Assembly: GCF_001460635.1 (NCBI RefSeq)
Contig: NZ_LN907858.1
Coordinates: forward strand, 1,116,001-1,180,000
Origin: Helicobacter typhlonius
GTDB taxonomy: Bacteria > Campylobacterota > Campylobacteria > Campylobacterales > Helicobacteraceae
Direction of reading: 5' to 3'
Length of the DNA stretch: 64,000 nucleotides
This document shows, piece after piece, positions 37,596 to 45,519 of this stretch. The notes under the pieces were generated by a model, which did no database searches, had not been told where the DNA came from, and was given only the letters and a program-made list of their open reading frames with translations. Position 1 is the stretch's first letter, and each line of letters starts with the position of its first letter. The position numbers were made by a program, and so were the translations under genes.

Positions 37596-38283
37596 TGTGT
37601 GCCTCGTTTATGCTTTCGATATAACAATACCCGTATCCGCGCTGATTCACAATGCTATCCTTACCCAAAAGCTTACGCAGATTCTTCACATATGCGCGCA
37701 GACTCATCTCACTAGGGTTTTGATTATACCCCCATAATGTATCAAAAATCACTTCTTGAGACACATATTTGCCCTTGTGCTGCAATAAGAGCGATAAAAG
37801 CAGAATCTCTTTTTGCGTAAGCGGAACAATCGCTTCATCTTTATCATAGAGTAATTGTGTGATAATGCCAAATTTGAAGCCATTTGATAAAAAGATATAG
37901 TCTTGCTGTGTATGCGAAAACGAGCGCTTAAGTAATGTGCTTATGCGATATTGCAATTCTAAGAGTTCAAAGGGTTTTTTGAGATAATCATCACAACCCG
38001 CCTGATAGCCACTTTGCAAATCGCTTACCCTATCAAGTGAGGTAATAAAAATCGCTGGTGTTTTCTTGCCACACTCCCGTAGCTCCTTGAGCATAGTAAA
38101 GCCATTGCCAAAGGGCACTTTCACATCTAAAATCCACAAATCAAAATATTGCTCATACGCCTCATCTTGCGCCTCTTTGGCATTATCATACAATTTTACT
38201 TCATAGCCCTGCTCTTGTAAAAATTCTAGCAGAATTTCAGATAGTACAAAGTCATCTTCAAGTAGCAAAATTTTAGCTGACAT
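37588..38283 (-). CDS. crdR: CrdR-like OmpR-family response regulator
   Basis: 231 residues. Receiver domain with Asp53 in LWILDVKVPFGNG, the acidic pair LLLEDD at 7-11 and Lys in DDYLKKPFELLELQ. A winged-helix output domain runs from about 130, ending in RGYGYCYIES. It overlaps crdS, so kinase and regulator are coupled. ATTTCTCC-derived AAGGAG lies just upstream of the ATG. The target is unknown; the copper resistance genes controlled by CrdR in H. pylori are not in this window. Confidence 0.82.
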   Translation of the reverse strand: MSAKILLLEDDFVLSEILLEFLQEQGYEVKLYDNAKEAQDEAYEQYFDLWILDVKVPFGNGFTMLKELRECGKKTPAIFITSLDRVSDLQSGYQAGCDDYLKKPFELLELQYRISTLLKRSFSHTQQDYIFLSNGFKFGIITQLLYDKDEAIVPLTQKEILLLSLLLQHKGKYVSQEVIFDTLWGYNQNPSEMSLRAYVKNLRKLLGKDSIVNQRGYGYCYIESINEAHNG

Positions 38284-38438
38284 TTCTCCTTCCTCTTTGC
38301 ACTTTTTAGATTTTATATTTTTGCTTGAAAGCTCACATTATTTTACACATTTTTGCATTTTTTTAGATTCTAAAATTTTGTATTTATAGCCACCTCTAAG
38401 TTTTACGATAAAATCTTAGAGGCATTATCAATTACTTT

Positions 38439-38864
38439 TTAGAATCTGCAAGTTTTATGACAATCTTTGCCTTTTTTCGCATTTTTATCTTTTTTGTCCT
38501 TTACCTCACAGAATCCAAGCTCTTTTCGCTCCTTTTTGCTCATTGTAGATACACGCTTTTTCATCGCCTCGCCTGTCGCCTTTCTATACTCTCTCAATTC
38601 CTTGACTTTCATATTTTCGGTAGCCTTCTCGTATTGTGCCTTAAGTTCTTCCTTGAATACCTGGGCGTCTTTGTCGCTCTTTTGCTTTATGCGCTTTGCA
38701 ATTTCAATTTTATAGTCAGGAAAATCCACCGCCTTCACGCTGCCTGAAAGTTTAATCAACTCATCATCACTTTTTTTGCTAAAATCTGCTGCACTAAGTG
38801 CGCTAAATAATCCGCCACAGCAGAGCAAAGCCAAAGTCATTCCGCATCTTTTTATACACTTCAT
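38439..38864 (-). CDS. Small periplasmic DUF1104-like protein
   Basis: About 141 residues from ATG 38864, chosen because GAGGAG is 6 bases upstream; the adjacent ATG 38867 would be only 3 bases away. A signal peptide is clear (MTLALLCCGGLFSALSAADF, cleavage after ALSA). The mature part is highly charged and helical: SKKSDDELIKLSGSVKA, then MSKKERKELGFCEV and a C-terminal KKGKDCHKTCRF with paired cysteines. It resembles the DUF1104 proteins of Helicobacter and Campylobacter. Position just upstream of crdR-crdS on the same strand may be meaningful, given the Cys/His tail. Confidence 0.7.
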   Translation of the reverse strand: MKCIKRCGMTLALLCCGGLFSALSAADFSKKSDDELIKLSGSVKAVDFPDYKIEIAKRIKQKSDKDAQVFKEELKAQYEKATENMKVKELREYRKATGEAMKKRVSTMSKKERKELGFCEVKDKKDKNAKKGKDCHKTCRF

Positions 38865-38939
38865 CATAAACTCCTCAATAAAGAATTGTCTTTGAAAGAC
38901 ATTATGAATCTTAAAACAAAAGTATGAAATCAAAGTGAA

Positions 38940-39704
38940 TTAAAAATATTCTTTATAAAGTAGATTCGCACTTGCACAAAGTGATACAATCACCACCAAA
39001 GGCTTAATGATACGCACACCATAGCCAATGGCAAGATGTGAGCCTACATTCGCTCCCACAAACTGCCCCAACGCCATACATAAGCCCACAATCCACAAAA
39101 TCTTCCCTCCTAGTGCAAAGATAATCACAGAGGCGAGATTTGTGGCAAAATTAAAAAGTTTTGCGTGGGCAAGAGAGCAAAGCAAATTGAATCCACCAAG
39201 CGTGATGAGTGCTAACATAAAAAACGAGCCTGTCCCGGGACCAAAGAAACCATCATAAAAGCCAATCGCCCCTAGAATAAACGCAAGTGGAAAAACCCCA
39301 ATCAATACAATGTTTTGTGAATCCTGCGTAATTTTTGGAGAAAAAAGAAAATAGAACGCAAAGAGGATAAGCAAAAACGGGATACATTTACGCAAAAAAT
39401 CAACTTCAAAGCTCTGCACACAGAGACTTCCAAGCATAGAGGCACAAAAAACAACAATCACAAAAGGGAAATATTTTTTTAGCTCAATATGCCCTCGTTT
39501 ATAAAAATGCACGCTCGCACCAAAACTGCCAAAACTGCTTTGAAGTTTATTCGTCCCAAGTGCTTCAAGCGGAGGGATTCCAGCCATAAGCAGAGCGGGA
39601 ATTGTAATCATACCACCACCACCTGCTATTGCGTCAATACACCCAGCTACAAATGCTACAAGCACCAAAGCACCAAGCGCATACAAGCTTATATCTAGCT
39701 CCAT
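38940..39704 (-). CDS. TSUP/TauE-SafE family transporter
   Basis: 254 residues with about seven to eight membrane helices. Family signature: AGCIDAIAGGGGMITIPALLMAG at the first repeat, TNKLQSSFG, and the second repeat GFYDGFFGPGTGSFFMLALI. TSUP members export sulfite, sulfoacetate or other organosulfur anions; the substrate here is not deducible. It is followed closely by the small DUF1104-like gene. Confidence 0.88.
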   Translation of the reverse strand: MELDISLYALGALVLVAFVAGCIDAIAGGGGMITIPALLMAGIPPLEALGTNKLQSSFGSFGASVHFYKRGHIELKKYFPFVIVVFCASMLGSLCVQSFEVDFLRKCIPFLLILFAFYFLFSPKITQDSQNIVLIGVFPLAFILGAIGFYDGFFGPGTGSFFMLALITLGGFNLLCSLAHAKLFNFATNLASVIIFALGGKILWIVGLCMALGQFVGANVGSHLAIGYGVRIIKPLVVIVSLCASANLLYKEYF

Positions 39705-39859
39705 AATGAATCCTTATAGTCCTTTAATAAAAACATATTGAGGGTGCATTATAGCAAATTTGATAGACAAATACCTAGTAAGCATTCGCACTGCGTTACA
39801 AAAAAATGTGTTTAATAGCTGTTGCCTAGCATACGCAACATTCTAAGTCTCTGCAATCC

Positions 39860-39888
39860 TTGAAAAAAAAGTAGCGTTGTATTATAAT
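39860..39888 (+). promoter_or_regulatory. Promoter upstream of the GT61 gene
   Basis: TTGAAA at 39860-39865 and TATAAT at 39883-39888 with a 17-base spacer form a near-consensus housekeeping promoter. It would leave a leader of about 140 bases before the ATG at 40039. The gap 39705-40038 otherwise shows no gene. The leader has no T-rich terminator hairpin that I can see. Confidence 0.6.
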
Positions 39889-40038
39889 ACCATCACTTGG
39901 TTTAGGGTTGAAAAAGGTTTAAATCTCATTACCCACCTCATAAATTTTGAGATTGTATTTGATATAAAGCCGCCCATCAGCGCATACTCAAAAAGCTCTT
40001 AAAATGTGCTATACACTTCACAATAAAAAAGGAAAACA

Positions 40039-41316
40039 ATGAAAACAACAACTTACCAACAAGCACTCGCAAATGGTGAAATCTCACTTGAAATACCTGT
40101 ATATGAATCACAACATCTTTTTGTAAGCCAAAAAGGCATTATAAAACTTTCAGATTCTAATCATTTAACGGAGGGGGGGGGGGAGCAAGATGAAAACGAT
40201 AATTTGCAAAATTTCACAGATGAATATTTCATTTTTCGTGATATTTTTGGAAAACTTAGTCGCTTTTTTCGTGCCTATACGCACCACACACTTGAATGTA
40301 AAGTTAGAATCCTCCCTTACGCCTACGCCTACACGCACCAAGAAATCGTATTTACTAGGAGTAAAAAAGCACTCATAGATCACACTCCATTCCGCAGACA
40401 CCCCTTTAGTCCTCCCCTATCTAACACAAGCAACATAAAGAATTATATTTATCTCATAAAACGCACACTGAGTTACATTTATCTCATAAAGCAATGGTTT
40501 TCTTTTTATACAAAATCTCTTTTTGCCAAGCGGTATAATACTTCAGTCGCACTTTTGACACGAGAGGTGGCAAATAATTATTATCATTTCTTAAATGAAA
40601 CACTCGCAGAATACTATCAGCTTAAACTTGCCAAAAAAGAGCCGGATTTCTATATTTTGCCACTTGAAATGCCATTTCACAAACAAGTATATCAACTGCT
40701 TAATATCGATATAAAGCGCATTATCCCCTCACACACACGCAAACTTATCCGTGCAAAAGAATTGATTATCCCTACACTCCTTGCAGACTATGAAATCCTT
40801 GAATACCGCAAATATACGCATTTTGACTCACATATTTTGCCACTTTTTACCTACACAATGCATAAGGAGCTATTTCATAAAACACTCTCTATCACGCATA
40901 CACTAAAACCCACAAGAAAAATCTTTCTTGCACGTCCAGCTCATTCTAATCGTAATTTTACAAATCACCAAGAGATAGAAAAAGTGATGAGGGAGTATGG
41001 ATTTGAAATTATTATGCCAGATTCTCTTAGTGTGGAAGAGCAAATACATACAATCAGGGAGGCAGCATATGTTGTAAGCCCTCACGGAGCAGCACTAGAA
41101 AATCTTGTATTTGCCAAGGAGCAAACCAAAGTGCTAGAGATTTTTCCTCAATATTACCACAACCGCTGTCCGCAATTTGTCGCACTTGCTCAAAAATGCC
41201 AATACTCCTATCTCATCGGCGATACGCAAGATACTTCAATGCACCCACAGCAAGAGTGCATATATCTTTCTGCAGATAAGCTGCGTTTCGCACTTGATAT
41301 ATTCTTAGGATCTTGA
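40039..41316 (+). CDS. GT61-family (DUF563) glycosyltransferase, phase-variable, in frame
   Basis: 425-residue glycosyltransferase of family 61. Motifs: EVANNYYHFLNETLAEYYQL, IPSHTRKLIRAKELIIPT, KIFLARPAHSNRNFTN and YVVSPHGAALENLVFA, with the ARP...N and SPHGA blocks typical of the family. An 11-G tract at 40173-40183 encodes EGGGE at about residue 45-49. The frame is open through it, so the gene is ON in this sequence. Loss or gain of one G would stop translation within the N-terminal part. Likely adds a sugar to lipopolysaccharide or capsule. The strong promoter at 39860 drives it. Confidence 0.85.
   Translation: MKTTTYQQALANGEISLEIPVYESQHLFVSQKGIIKLSDSNHLTEGGGEQDENDNLQNFTDEYFIFRDIFGKLSRFFRAYTHHTLECKVRILPYAYAYTHQEIVFTRSKKALIDHTPFRRHPFSPPLSNTSNIKNYIYLIKRTLSYIYLIKQWFSFYTKSLFAKRYNTSVALLTREVANNYYHFLNETLAEYYQLKLAKKEPDFYILPLEMPFHKQVYQLLNIDIKRIIPSHTRKLIRAKELIIPTLLADYEILEYRKYTHFDSHILPLFTYTMHKELFHKTLSITHTLKPTRKIFLARPAHSNRNFTNHQEIEKVMREYGFEIIMPDSLSVEEQIHTIREAAYVVSPHGAALENLVFAKEQTKVLEIFPQYYHNRCPQFVALAQKCQYSYLIGDTQDTSMHPQQECIYLSADKLRFALDIFLGS
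40173..40183 (+). repeat. Poly-G tract (11 G) inside the GT61 gene
   Basis: Eleven consecutive G after ACGGA, inside the coding frame. Tracts of this length in Helicobacter and Campylobacter slip during replication and give ON/OFF switching. Confidence 0.9.
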
Positions 41317-41343
41317 TAGCAAGAACTATTCAATATAAAAATA

Positions 41344-41373
41344 TTGACAAAGCCTTAGGAGTTATATTATAAT
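41344..41373 (+). promoter_or_regulatory. Promoter of the tRNA Pro-His-Arg cluster
   Basis: Perfect TTGACA at 41344-41349 and TATAAT at 41368-41373 with an 18-base spacer. The expected start is about 41380, eight bases before tRNA-Pro. A full -35 is uncommon in Helicobacter and fits a strongly expressed stable RNA operon. Confidence 0.8.
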
Positions 41374-41387
41374 ACACGCTTTTATGT

Positions 41388-41465
41388 CGGGGCGTAGCGC
41401 AGTCTGGTTAGCGCACTTGGTTTGGGACCAAGGGGTCGAAGGTTCGAATCCTTTCGCCCCGACCA
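41388..41465 (+). tRNA. tRNA-Pro (UGG)
   Basis: Acceptor CGGGGCG pairs with CGCCCCG; discriminator A and CCA are encoded. The anticodon stem CTTGG/CCAAG encloses TTTGGGA, giving anticodon TGG. T-arm GGTTCGAATCC is standard. First of three tRNAs in one transcript. Confidence 0.97.
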
Positions 41466-41479
41466 TTCTTCTTTTTTAT

Positions 41480-41557
41480 GGTGGGTGTAGCTCAGCTGGT
41501 TAGAGCATCAGGTTGTGGCTCTGAGGGTCGTGGGTTCGAACCCCATCACCCACCCCA
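41480..41557 (+). tRNA. tRNA-His (GUG)
   Basis: The eight-base acceptor GGTGGGTG pairs with CACCCACC, including the extra G(-1) characteristic of tRNA-His. The anticodon loop TTGTGGC gives GTG. CCA is encoded. 14 bases after tRNA-Pro. Confidence 0.97.
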
Positions 41558-41577
41558 TAAAATCCTTTTATTTTTTT

Positions 41578-41654
41578 GCGTTCGTAGCTCAATTGGATAG
41601 AGCACCAGACTTCGGATCTGGGGGTTAGGGGTTCGACTCCCTTCGGGCGTGCCA
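41578..41654 (+). tRNA. tRNA-Arg (UCG)
   Basis: Anticodon stem CCAGA/TCTGG encloses CTTCGGA, giving anticodon TCG. D-arm AGCTCAATTGGATAGAGC and T-arm GGGGTTCGACTCCC are normal, and CCA is encoded. The acceptor GCGTTCG/CGGGCGT contains several G-U pairs, including the terminal one, which is weaker than usual. Confidence 0.92.
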
Positions 41655-41886
41655 CTACTCAATATCTCAAAAATATTTTAAGAGATTAAAAAAGCATTTA
41701 AAATACCCAAGACGCGATATTTTAGCAATTTTTTAATTTTTTCTTAAACTTTTCCACACAGCAGGTTTCTCTCAATGGCAAAAATGGTGCTAAAAGCGAC
41801 AACAGATTTTATATGCTTTAAAAACCTATAAAAATGTCAAATGCCTTGCCCCTGCTCGATTCTACATAGAATCTTTGCTAGAAAAT
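41655..41886. other. Gene-free gap, probable debris of the fucosyltransferase 3' end
   Basis: No open frame of note. It lies where the missing last third of the FutC-like gene should be on the minus strand. Only a short stretch after the last recognisable residues (YYKK) can be read as sequence resembling coding debris (AVNFLASKIL in a shifted frame past an A8 run). No T-rich terminator hairpin was found after tRNA-Arg. Confidence 0.4.
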
Positions 41887-42027
41887 TTACCGCGCATTTT
41901 TTTTATAATAACTCGTATCAAGCTGCCACGAAAGCCCTGTATAATCTCCTCGCCTAATGTGAATAAAAATGCTATTTTTACTCTTTAGAATCTGCTCGAG
42001 CTTAGGTAAATTTTCTAGACTTTTAAT

Positions 42028-42037
42028 GGGGGGGGGG
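42028..42037 (-). repeat. 10-base G/C tract, second tract of the FutC-like pseudogene
   Basis: Ten G on the plus strand (C10 in the mRNA). With 11 or 8 bases the upstream GT11 frame would join the HIRRGDY frame; with 10 it ends shortly after at a TAG. Confidence 0.9.
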
Positions 42038-42447
42038 ATAATGATTCTTTAATATAGTCATCAATATTTTGATAATATTGCTGATTTTGAAAATAGCCAC
42101 AAAAATAAGTAATATCATTTGGCTTGAGATACTCCTCATCATACTCATCAAAAGGTGGTAAGGAAAAAGTCGGCTTTGCATAGCCTAGTCGTTTCATAAT
42201 GCTCCTTAGGATTTTCGGTTTGCGCTCAAACGCCCTAGATTCTGTCAGGTTTGCTATGTTTGGGTGCTTTAGGGCTTCAATAATTTGAGCCTTTGTCACA
42301 CAGGCTAAATCCATATGAAAAATATCTAGGCTCAACATTTTTGCGTATTTTGGCTTATCATACCAGCTTTTATCAAGCAAAATTGGTATTTGCAAATGTT
42401 TTTGTAATGCCTTTGCAAAGGCGTATTGAAACATTTGATTGCCTAGT

Positions 42448-42457
42448 CCCCCCCCCC
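42448..42457 (-). repeat. 10-base C/G tract, first tract of the FutC-like pseudogene
   Basis: Ten C on the plus strand (G10 in the mRNA), at the position coding the Gly-Gly-Gly of GGGLGNQ. Nine bases would put the body in frame with ATG 42483, but a TAG at codon 7 still intervenes. Confidence 0.9.
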
Positions 42458-42503
42458 ATAATCTACACAACTTTATATTCCATTCCCTCTCCTTTTTTAA
42501 TTT

Positions 42504-43601
42504 TTACGGCTTAAACACATTGACAGATTCTATCACTCGCTGCACTTGCGCTTCACTCATCACCGGGCTTATAGGCAAGGATAGCACCTCTTTATGAATA
42601 CGCTCTGTGATAGGCAAAGAGAGATGATTATACTCTTTGTAGGCTTCTTGCTTATGCGGTGGTATAGGATAGTGAATAAGCGTTTGAATACCATTTGCAC
42701 TTAAATGCTCCTGCAATTTTGTGCGATTTTCGCTCCTTACAATAAAGAGATGCCACACTGCGCCCTCCTCGTTTAACACTTGCGGAAGCACGATATAAGG
42801 ATTAAAAATCTGCTCCCTATAAGCCTTTGCGATTTCACATCGCCTTTGATTATCGCTATCAAGGACTTTAAGTTTAATACGCAAAAATGCCGCCTGCACC
42901 TCATCGAGCCGAGAATTTAGCCCCTTATAAAGATTTTCATACTTGATATGTGAGCCATAATTCCCCAGCGCGTGGATTTTATACATTAAATCCTCATCAT
43001 TTGTAACTACACAGCCACCATCGCCCAGCGCACCAAGATTCTTCCCCGGAAAAAACGAAAATGCGCCCACATCGCCAAGATTCCCTACTCTTTTACCCTG
43101 ATATATCGCTCCGTGTGCCTGTGCGCAATCCTCAATCACCTTCAAATGATATTTTCGCGCCAAATCCCACACCTTTTGCATATTCACCGCCTGTCCATAG
43201 AGATGAACGACAAGTATTGCTTTCGTGCGTTTCGTGATATGCGCCTCTATCAAATCCACATCAATATTATAAGTTGTAAGTTTTGGCTCGACAAACACAG
43301 GCGTGCAGCCATTATCGGTAATGGCTAAAATTGAGGCGATGTAAGTATTTGCCGGGACAATAATCTCATCGCCGCTACCAAATCCCAAAGCCTTAATGCT
43401 AAGGCGCAATGCGTCTAAGCCATTCGCACAGCCCACGCTATACTTCGTGCCACAATACGCGCTAAACTCGCGTGTAAAGCCTTTATACTGCTCCCCCAAA
43501 ATATACCAACCACTTTTGAGCACCGCACTAAAGGCAGATTCAAACTCATCTGCAAATCGCGCATTAATCGCCCTCACATCAAGAAATGGAATCTGCTCCA
43601 T
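42504..43601 (-). CDS. DegT/DnrJ/EryC1-family sugar aminotransferase
   Basis: PLP-dependent transfer of an amino group onto a nucleotide-linked keto-sugar. Start ATG 43601 ([16 protein letters not shown]) after AGAGG; the frame extends 17 codons further without a better site. 365 residues. Blocks: [45 protein letters not shown] and the PLP lysine in [15 protein letters not shown]. Closest in feel to FdtB/QdtB enzymes making dTDP-3-amino-3,6-dideoxyhexoses. No dTDP-glucose genes are in the window, so the product is uncertain. Confidence 0.85.
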   Translation of the reverse strand: MEQIPFLDVRAINARFADEFESAFSAVLKSGWYILGEQYKGFTREFSAYCGTKYSVGCANGLDALRLSIKALGFGSGDEIIVPANTYIASILAITDNGCTPVFVEPKLTTYNIDVDLIEAHITKRTKAILVVHLYGQAVNMQKVWDLARKYHLKVIEDCAQAHGAIYQGKRVGNLGDVGAFSFFPGKNLGALGDGGCVVTNDEDLMYKIHALGNYGSHIKYENLYKGLNSRLDEVQAAFLRIKLKVLDSDNQRRCEIAKAYREQIFNPYIVLPQVLNEEGAVWHLFIVRSENRTKLQEHLSANGIQTLIHYPIPPHKQEAYKEYNHLSLPITERIHKEVLSLPISPVMSEAQVQRVIESVNVFKP

Positions 43602-43701
43602 AAACAAACCTCTTTTTTGATTCTTGCTTTGTTTTACGCGGCATTTTAGCAAGATTCTATAAATTTCTTATCTTTCAAAAGAAAATGCAACCTCATCACT
43701 A

Positions 43702-44490
43702 TCAAGCCTTAATCCTCTCTCGTAACTGCGGATAATGCGCCAAAAGTAATGAGAGCACCTCATCATTTGCACTCTTTGCATTCTGCAACCACAGCGCACC
43801 TGTAACGCTTGTATCAACATAGCTTTCAAACTCCGTGTAATTATCCTTAACCACATTAATTTTCACACCATTCAATAATGCCATAGCAAAAAACCAAAAA
43901 TCATCTTGTAAAGGGGCGAGGCGCAAAAACAGCTCCTCTTTTAATACATCGTTATAAAGACAATGAGGTGGATACAACACACCGCCTACGCCTGTGAAAA
44001 AATTTAAAAATGAAGGGTAAGTGTGTTTGTGTGAGATTCTAAGTTGCCATTTCATATAAGGCAGGATTTCGCCATTTTCATCAAAAATAATCCTATGTGC
44101 ACGGTGGCAGTGGATATACTGCGGCGCAGTTTTATACGCACTATACAGGCGCAAAAGCCAATCGTGTGGATAGCATACATCATCATCTGCAGTTACGATA
44201 ATACAATCCGCATATTCTCGCAGAGTAGGTATAAGCTTTTTATAGGATTTGATATTCCCCTCGCACCACCTTATCTGTAAGCCATAGTTTGTGAATCTTA
44301 GCACACTTTGTGGTAAATCCTTTTCTTTATATAAAAACTCATCGCGTGAGAGCCAAAGGATAATCTTATGAGGTTTTAGCGTTTGAGTAAAAAGCGAATA
44401 AAGCGTGTAATGCAGAGTTGGGATTCTAAGCGGATATGATGTAAGAGAGACTATCAAGCAACCCTCCATTATAGAATCCTTTTCAACCAT
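43702..44490 (-). CDS. Glycosyltransferase-like protein of the surface glycan cluster
   Basis: About 262 residues from ATG 44490, overlapping the upstream gene by 8 bases; ATG 44469 (MEGCLIVSLTSYP) has an equally good AAGGA and is possible. The N-terminus VSLTSYPLRIPTLHYTLYSL and KPHKIILWLSRDEF, then IIVTADDDVCYPHDWLLRL (DDD metal motif), match the GT-A-like family that often sits in LPS loci. The C-terminus LQDDFWFFAMALLNG is also typical. Acceptor unknown. Confidence 0.78.
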   Translation of the reverse strand: MVEKDSIMEGCLIVSLTSYPLRIPTLHYTLYSLFTQTLKPHKIILWLSRDEFLYKEKDLPQSVLRFTNYGLQIRWCEGNIKSYKKLIPTLREYADCIIVTADDDVCYPHDWLLRLYSAYKTAPQYIHCHRAHRIIFDENGEILPYMKWQLRISHKHTYPSFLNFFTGVGGVLYPPHCLYNDVLKEELFLRLAPLQDDFWFFAMALLNGVKINVVKDNYTEFESYVDTSVTGALWLQNAKSANDEVLSLLLAHYPQLRERIKA

Positions 44491-45502
44491 TAACAAATCC
44501 TTTCTTGCGAAGTTTTTTGCCTAAAACCCTATACAGAGTAAAAAAGATTCTATCCTTGAGATTTGCACCTTGCAAGGCGATTTGCTCTAACTCGTGCTTA
44601 TGACTTTTATATGTAGCCTCTAGCTCCTCGCATTGTGATATTTTTCTTTTTATCTCTAGCTCCCCCTCCCCAGCGATAAATTGAGTAGGGCTATACCTCA
44701 TATACCCTTTTTGCGAAAAAAGCAAAAATTGCGGATATTTTTTGTCAAAATACAGCCACATATCGCGCCAAAACATCGCATTTATCAAAACACGCTCATA
44801 TGCGCTAAGAGAAGTCCAAATCCCGCTTGAGACAATTCTATACACAGAATCTACCTCGCCAGAATAATACGCCTTACCTTTTTGCAAATGCACAACATTG
44901 CGGAAAGTATCGCCACGAAAGGTAATCTCGTTGTCTGCGCTCACATTTAAAAGCTGCTGCGGCAGTCCATTACAAAAGACGACATTTCGATATATTACGC
45001 TCGAAGTATGCGGAAACATTCTACGCTTATCAAGGAGTGCAGCAAAATCGGTAATGTGAGGTTTGCAATCCCTAAAGTGCTGCTCGGGGTCTTGGCTATG
45101 TGTCTCTACCTCGTATTTGTAAGCCGTATTGCCAAAATACATACTAAAATCTTTATGAGATTCTAAAAAATCAATTGCCTTTTGAATCTTGTGCCTATCT
45201 ATCCAAAAATCATCAGGGTCTAAAACGCAAAAATACTCGCTTTTTATATCCGCATACACGCGCGAGATATTTTTAAAAAGCTTTTGATTATGCGCAGAAG
45301 TAAGGATTCTTATCTTGTCCTTATGCTTACTTTGATACTCCTTAGTAATATATAGTGAATCATCGCTTGAGTAGTCATCGGCGATGATAATTTCATACAA
45401 ATAGCTACACTCTTGCATCAAAATAGAATCTAGCGCGTCCCTTATATAAGCCTCCCTATTGTAGGTTGGCATAATAATAGTGAGTTTAGGCTTATGCGTC
45501 AT
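44483..45502 (-). CDS. GT2-family glycosyltransferase
   Basis: 339 residues. GT-A fold: LTIIMPTYNREAYIRDALDS at the start, YEIIIADDYSSDDSL with the nucleotide-sugar aspartates, and FCVLDPDDFWIDRHKI with the DxD-type metal site. The C-terminal part is helical with a basic end (KKLRKKGFVNG) that may contact the membrane. It lies 17 bases after lepA on the same strand and is followed by an overlapping second transferase. Sugar and acceptor cannot be read from sequence. Confidence 0.86.
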   Translation of the reverse strand: MTHKPKLTIIMPTYNREAYIRDALDSILMQECSYLYEIIIADDYSSDDSLYITKEYQSKHKDKIRILTSAHNQKLFKNISRVYADIKSEYFCVLDPDDFWIDRHKIQKAIDFLESHKDFSMYFGNTAYKYEVETHSQDPEQHFRDCKPHITDFAALLDKRRMFPHTSSVIYRNVVFCNGLPQQLLNVSADNEITFRGDTFRNVVHLQKGKAYYSGEVDSVYRIVSSGIWTSLSAYERVLINAMFWRDMWLYFDKKYPQFLLFSQKGYMRYSPTQFIAGEGELEIKRKISQCEELEATYKSHKHELEQIALQGANLKDRIFFTLYRVLGKKLRKKGFVNG

Positions 45503-45519
45503 TATCGCGCTTCTTGTCT

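Larger units (their letters stand above)
41887..42483 (-). pseudogene. FutC-like alpha-1,2-fucosyltransferase (GT11), disrupted
   Basis: The minus strand reads MEYKVV from ATG 42483 (ideal GGAG site), then a TAG where H. pylori FutC has Gln (KVVQI). Next comes a 10-G tract one base out of phase with that start, then GGLGNQMFQYAFAKALQKH, the GT11 hallmark, up to YIKESLS. A second tract of 10 C shifts the frame again. The other frame continues KSLENLPKLEQILKSKN and IFIHIRRGDYTGLSWQLD, the conserved GT11 motif, and ends at YYKKNAR. The C-terminal part of about 110 residues, including the SWWAA region, is missing. So there is one nonsense codon, two tract shifts and a truncation. Not switchable to a functional enzyme as it stands. 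Confidence 0.88.

Noticed and set aside
38439-38864. Copper-resistance protein CrdA-like
   Set aside because: Cys/His tail is suggestive, but the rest fits the DUF1104-like family and no His/Met-rich CrdA pattern is seen.
42015-42470. Intact 151-residue fucosyltransferase
   Set aside because: It starts at a TTG without a ribosome site, lacks the HIRRGDY motif and the C-terminal part, and ends only because of the second tract; it is a piece of the pseudogene.
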